Origin: Aplysia californica
Lineage: Eukaryota; Mollusca; Gastropoda; Aplysiida; Aplysiidae
Reading direction: 5' to 3'
Assembly: GCF_000002075.1 (NCBI RefSeq)
Contig: NW_004797358.1
Location: 674,539 to 738,538, forward strand
DNA: 64,000 bases
The translations under genes and the position numbers were made by a program. Positions 62,152 through 64,000 of the stretch are shown here, in pieces; the first letter of the stretch is position 1, and the number at the start of each line of letters is the position of its first letter. The notes below the pieces were generated by a model that did no database searches, was not told the origin of the DNA, and worked only from the letters and a program-made list of their open reading frames with translations.

Positions 62152-62314
62152 GTGAGTGTTAGTGAATGGAGAGTGGGATGTAGAGATTCAGCTTCTGTGA
62201 CTGAAAATAATGTAGTTGTAGCTATGCTAATTTTTTGTGATAAAATACTTTTAGAGAGGGAATTAACGTGTTAAAGAGTGCTTGAAGTTTATCAGCAATG
62301 TGCTGATATCCAAC

Positions 62315-64000
62315 TTTTTAAACTAAGTCAAAACATCCAGGATGGATTCCAGGAGAGTAAACACATTGTCGCCATCTTTGTAGATCTCCAACAGGCGTAC
62401 GACAGAGTGTGGAGAAAAGGCCTACTCATGAAATTGATGGACCTCGGGATACATGGCAAACTTTACAAATGGATCAAGTTCTTCCTGTCGGATCGAAACA
62501 TTGAAACCAAGGTAAACAATGCCCACTCGTCTAGAGAAGTACTCGAGGAAGGCCTACCTCAAGGTTGCTGTCTGAGTTGCACTTTGTTCCTGATCTTCTT
62601 TAATGATGTAACGAACGTGCTGAAATCAGAAAAGACTCTTTATGCCGATGATCTTGCTCTCTGGCAGACACATCACAGCACGATAGTAGGAGCAGGGAAA
62701 TTAAATGAAGACCTCAAGAGGCTCCATAATTACTATCAGAAATGGAAACTTAAAATAAACTGCACGAAAACAGTATACACCATCTTCACGAAGAGCCATA
62801 AAGCAGCCAAAGAAAATCTCAAACTAAAGATAGGAAATGAAAGTCTCCCCAAAGAAGAACATCCAACTTACCTAGGAGTCAAACTTGACCATAAGCTAAC
62901 CATGAAAAGCCAAGTGGAGAACATAAGGAACAAGGCAAAAAAAAGACTCCAACTTTTAAAGAAACTCGCAAGCAGTTCATGGGGGTCAGACAAACAAACT
63001 TTGAGAGCTCTATACCTGGGTTATGTCCGATCTTCCCTGGAATACAGCAATAGCCTACTCACTATGTGCAGTACAACTACTTGCAACACCCTTGACAAGG
63101 TCCAAAACAATGCCCTTCGTTTTATAAATGGCGGCATGAGATCCACACCTACCGCCGCGTGCGAAATCCTTGCAAATGTTGAACCCCTGGGAATACACAG
63201 AGATAAAGCAGTTTTGGAGCTACATGAAAGAACTAAAAGAATGTGCCCCATCCACCCAAACAGGAAATTAGTAGAAACATGGAAACTAAAGAAACGAATT
63301 CAACAAAAGTCAATCATGCATCACATCACAGAACTAATGGAGAGCCACCATCTACCACAAAATAGAAAAGAAACCAAAAGAGTCAATCAAAACATCCCTC
63401 CCCACCTTTCTTTAGAAAAGCCAATCATTACAACATCTCTCAAAGACAAGAGCACAAAATCTTCAGACCCAGTGACACTGATGCTTGCATCACATCAAAC
63501 AATCGACAGCTATTCAGATGACTGGATACACGTCTATACGGACGGCTCAGCATTCAAAGGCACAACCAAAGCCGGATATGGAATACCAATACAGTACCCA
63601 GATGGAAGTTCCAATGAGATCTCTGCAGCCTGTGGAGAGAAATGCAGCAATTACGATGCAGAAATGATGGCAATTGAAACAGCACTGTACCATCTCCGCA
63701 GTTTTTGACACTCATCCTGGAAAAGCACAGAGTATTGTGATTTTCTCTGACTCACTATCAGTATTACAAGCCATAGAAAATGACCATCACCTAAACCAAG
63801 ATTTGACCCATATACTGTTTGGATCCCATCATCTGATAACATTCTGTGGCATCAACCTAGTAATGCAGTGGGTCCCTGGACACTCAGACATACCTGGAAA
63901 TGACAGAGCAGACACACTCGCCAAACGGGGATCTAGACAGGAACAACCCAACATTCCAACTTCATACAACACTGCAAAACAAATCATCAAAAGCAACAAC
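62315..64000 (+). mobile_element. I/Nimb-like LINE, 5'-truncated, continuing past the window
   Basis: It begins within the RT, about 160 bases after exon 25. Motifs are VAIFVDLQQAYDRVW, GLPQGCCLSCTLF, YADDLALW, TYLGVKLDHKL and the RNase H opening VYTDGSAF with NYDAEMMAIETA. A shift near 63700 moves the rest of RNase H (VIFSDSLSVLQAIEN, MQWVPGHSDIPGNDRADTLA) into another frame. It is the same group as 7546-12383 but clearly a different family. Confidence 0.85.

Overview
The window is eukaryotic and almost entirely the inside of one large host gene on the + strand. Its introns are filled with transposable elements. The LINE families (RNase H-bearing I/Nimb-like, CR1/L2-like, RTE-like), abundant piggyBac and Tc1/mariner-type DNA elements, long introns and a NIDO-AMOP-VWD protein point to an invertebrate animal. 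A mollusc, perhaps a gastropod, is my inference from the repeat style and is not proven by the sequence.

Host gene: I trace 25 exons between 191 and 62151 (3,490 nt, about 1,163 codons). One reading frame runs through every junction, and the gene is open at both ends. Module order is EGF-like, SEA-like module A, EGF-like, SEA-like module B, EGF-like, two microexons (18 and 21 nt), NIDO, linker, AMOP, VWD, a post-VWD cysteine domain, then the start of a cadherin/Ig-like repeat. This is the core arrangement of MUC4, Drosophila Mesh and invertebrate 'mucin-like' proteins, so an extracellular adhesion or barrier role is expected. Modules A and B are built from exons of matching phase and nearly matching length, so they arose by duplication.

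Introns, left to right: a degraded mariner-like element (2191-3541) beside a diverged dispersed repeat; an inverted-arm element (4113-4606); and a giant intron (6690-15162) holding a full-length I-like LINE fused at its 5' end to a U6 snRNA copy, inserted in a TTAA-flanked MITE. The same intron holds a LINE scrap and a piggyBac deletion derivative. Then come a minisatellite with an exact 150-bp tandem duplication (about 17.2-18.1 kb), an RTE-like LINE (19.8-20.9 kb), a TTAA MITE (21.1-22.1 kb), LINE remnants (22.9-23.7 and 25.6-26.5 kb), a long broken RNase H LINE whose 3' tail matches a SINE-like family (27.5-31.0 kb), and a nearly intact CR1/L2-like LINE (39.3-42.7 kb). Further on are a CR1-like fragment split by a MITE (46.4-47.25 kb), a CAGT-ended element (47951-48747), an intact piggyBac (48771-51410), a SINE-bearing MITE (53.8-54.7 kb), a second, broken piggyBac (57086-59754), a MITE touching a splice acceptor (60122-60393) and another I-like LINE running off the window end.

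No retroviral, LTR or Polinton element was recognised, and there is no CRISPR array or tRNA. Genes carried by transposons: one intact piggyBac transposase (49265-51136), an I-like ORF2 with three in-frame stops and no frameshift, and a CR1-like EN-RT with one frameshift and one stop.
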